From positions 1 through 34,038 of the forward strand of contig CANJHD010000024.1 of the NCBI GenBank assembly GCA_947474065.1: DNA of 34,038 nucleotides. Reading direction: 5' to 3'. Under the pieces are notes generated by a model that searched no databases, was not told the DNA's origin, and saw only the letters and a list, made by a program, of their open reading frames with translations. Both the position numbers and the translations under genes were made by a program. Source of the DNA: Planctomycetaceae bacterium. GTDB taxonomy: Bacteria > Planctomycetota > Phycisphaerae > Phycisphaerales > SM1A02. Below, in pieces: positions 32,710-34,038 of this stretch (the stretch's first letter is position 1; every line of letters starts with the position of its first letter).

Positions 32710-33812
32710 GTCACCCGCCGAATGAATCGCCCGGAGGAAACTTCGGGCTGCAACTCTGCGACGCAGACATGCGCGTTCTCGACTTCCTAGCCGAGCACGG
32801 CTTTGACGCATCAAAGGTGCCTCTACTTCCTGCGGAAGATCAGCCCCGAGCAATGGCGCTCGTCCGACAAATGCAGGTCCTTGATGTGTACCCCGCTGAC
32901 GATTCCGACAGCTCCTTGGTGGATGCCACACTTGCGCGCATTGACCGCTGGGAAGCGGCGAGCGAAGCATCGATGCGCATTCAGTCCGGGCGACTACGCA
33001 ACTTCCGACTGTCCGACTTTGTCAGCGTCGCCGCATTGATATTGGTGGGCGTTGGCGTTCTGTTGCCAATCGCTGCACGGATTCGTGCGCAGAGCCTTTC
33101 GACCGTCTGCGCGAACAACATGCGCTCGCTGTACGGAGGACTCGACAACTACGCACGCGACCACGGCGGATTGCTTCCGGCCGTTGCGTCGTTCGGAAAC
33201 ATTGGCTCGCTCTTCTCGACATCACCAGAGTCACAGCCAAGCACACATTCTTCGCAGGGACTGCCGAACAACAACAGCACCCCGCTCTACCTGCAGAACA
33301 CGCCGATGGCGCCGACGCAGTTTGTCTTTCAGGTCCCTGGTGGGGTTGTGGTCATCCGACAAGGCTCGCGTGATTGGTCGGGGTCGAACCACAGCGCACA
33401 CCTGACACAACTCGTGGCACTCGGCTACACAGATATTCACTCATTGCAGTGCCCGGCCTGCGCCGCTGGGATGCCCTGCTTCGCATATCGGGTTCCTGCG
33501 CGCGGGCAGCGATTTGTGCTCGACACGCCTGGACGCACGGTTGTGGTGGCTGATTCCAATCCAATGATCGAAGCGCGCCGCTTGGGCTCAATGCCCGAGT
33601 CCCGGGTGCTCAATTCAAGTAATCACCGTGGTTCAGGTCAGAATCTGCTGTTCAGCGATGGCGCGATCGAGTGGAAAACTTCGCCAATCCTGACCACGTC
33701 ACCAGCCACCGCGATGGACAACATTTGGCTTCCACGCGACGAGCGAGGGCGCGAAATGCTGGACATGCGGTCATGGCCGAGCGTTGCCGCTGACAACTTT
33801 GTGTCTCAGTGA
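32706..33812 (+). CDS. Membrane protein: putative anti-sigma domain fused to pseudopilin-like domain
   Basis: A 368-residue single-pass membrane protein. Residues ~1-100 are soluble and would face the cytoplasm, where an anti-sigma region is expected from the overlap with the sigma gene; no zinc-finger motif is seen. A membrane helix (about 104-125) is followed by a CANNMRSLYGGLDNYARDHGGLLP stretch and, near the end, SNHRGSGQNLLFSDG. This pair of features is the hallmark of DUF1559/prepilin-type proteins abundant in Planctomycetota. The role as an anti-sigma factor is inferred from position and topology. A Ser/Asn-rich linker lies at about 175-200. Confidence 0.8.
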   Translation: MSHPPNESPGGNFGLQLCDADMRVLDFLAEHGFDASKVPLLPAEDQPRAMALVRQMQVLDVYPADDSDSSLVDATLARIDRWEAASEASMRIQSGRLRNFRLSDFVSVAALILVGVGVLLPIAARIRAQSLSTVCANNMRSLYGGLDNYARDHGGLLPAVASFGNIGSLFSTSPESQPSTHSSQGLPNNNSTPLYLQNTPMAPTQFVFQVPGGVVVIRQGSRDWSGSNHSAHLTQLVALGYTDIHSLQCPACAAGMPCFAYRVPARGQRFVLDTPGRTVVVADSNPMIEARRLGSMPESRVLNSSNHRGSGQNLLFSDGAIEWKTSPILTTSPATAMDNIWLPRDERGREMLDMRSWPSVAADNFVSQ

Positions 33813-33842
33813 CCAAATAACGATAATTCCGCGCCAAAGGCA

Positions 33843-33871
33843 TTGTCGGCAAGCTCCGATTCCGCTATCTT
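33843..33871 (+). promoter_or_regulatory. Candidate promoter of rpmI
   Basis: TTGTCG (33843-33848) and TATCTT (33866-33871) are separated by 17 bases, about 50 bases ahead of the rpmI start. This is a good sigma-70-type arrangement in the 110-base gap. Confidence 0.55.
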
Positions 33872-33922
33872 TGCCGATCCCCCGCCGCGCCTTCTGCCGG
33901 CACTGACTGAGGAACGATCACC

Positions 33923-34038
33923 ATGCCGAAGCAAAAGTCCCATCGCGGTCTGCTCAAGCGCATCAAGCTCACCAAAACGGGCAAGGTGCGATTCAAGGCC
34001 CCCAATAGCCGCCATTTGAAGAGCAATAAGACCGGCAC
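33923..34038 (+). CDS. rpmI: Ribosomal protein bL35, partial (3' end outside window)
   Basis: The first 38 codons read MPKQKSHRGLLKRIK, then KLTKTGKVRFK and SRHLKSNK, which matches the start of bL35 (MPK-x-K-THRG...KRFK-x-T-x-x-GK). The frame is open to the window edge. A GAGGAA ribosome site lies eight bases before ATG. In most genomes rpmI follows infC and precedes rplT; no infC is upstream here, and the gene has its own promoter candidate. Confidence 0.9.
   Translation, partial: MPKQKSHRGLLKRIKLTKTGKVRFKAPNSRHLKSNKTG

Noticed and set aside
1-34038. CRISPR arrays, insertion sequences, tRNA genes, att sites
   Set aside because: No direct-repeat array, transposase, inverted-repeat-bounded element or cloverleaf-like segment was recognised on reading the window.

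Overview
The window is GC-rich, densely coded bacterial DNA from a Gram-negative, flagellated organism. It carries flagellar export genes, LptE- and BamD-like outer-membrane assembly genes, a lipid A acyltransferase homologue and the hopanoid enzyme HpnH. The DUF1559-like pseudopilin domain fused to a sigma-linked membrane protein, the frequent Pro/Ala tails and the mix of genes point to Planctomycetota, possibly class Phycisphaerae. That placement is inferred, not proven.

Layout. (1) 1-7208, minus strand: a flagellar export and placement operon, fliO-fliP-fliQ-fliR-flhB-flhA-flhF-flhG. Most junctions overlap (ATGA, TAATG, TGATG), and flhG runs off the left edge. FlhB ends before the NPTH autocleavage site. 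(2) 7300-12168: a lipid kinase (minus), then divergently a BamD-like TPR protein, an LptE-like lipoprotein and FtsH (plus). (3) 12202-14511: a DUF167 protein and a UvrC lacking the usual C-terminal HhH region (minus), then a cysteine-rich lipoprotein ending in a strong intrinsic terminator (plus). (4) 14615-15928: class I dihydroorotase PyrC. (5) 15985-26333: the most distinctive part, an aryl-polyene/xanthomonadin-like locus. An acyl carrier protein and a hotdog dehydratase are on the plus strand. Facing them is a seven-gene overlapping minus-strand operon whose transcription order is: methyltransferase-ABC ATPase fusion, LpxL-like acyltransferase, ABC-2 permease, ketosynthase-chain length factor fusion, chorismatase, halogenase-like flavoprotein, AMP ligase-UbiE methyltransferase fusion. 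(6) 26451-31764: a small lipoprotein, a class III aminotransferase, a GT2 glycosyltransferase, a PlsC-type acyltransferase, a DUF2141 lipoprotein and HpnH. (7) 32080-33812: an ECF sigma factor translationally coupled to a membrane protein that looks like an anti-sigma factor fused to a pseudopilin-like domain. (8) 33923 to the end: the start of rpmI (bL35) with its own promoter.

How the genes may work together. The chorismatase would make a hydroxybenzoate from chorismate. The AMP ligase would load it on the carrier protein, and the KS-CLF protein with the dehydratase (plus a ketoreductase not seen here) would extend it to a polyene. The UbiE-like and second methyltransferase domains and the halogenase-like flavoprotein would decorate the head group. 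The acyltransferase would esterify the product to a lipid and the ABC pair would export it. Three domain fusions (KS-CLF, ligase-methyltransferase, methyltransferase-ABC ATPase) and an ABC exporter, with no MMPL/LolA genes in the window, make this an unusual version of the pathway. The neighbouring glycosyltransferase, acyltransferase and aminotransferase may belong to it or to the hopanoid pathway marked by HpnH.
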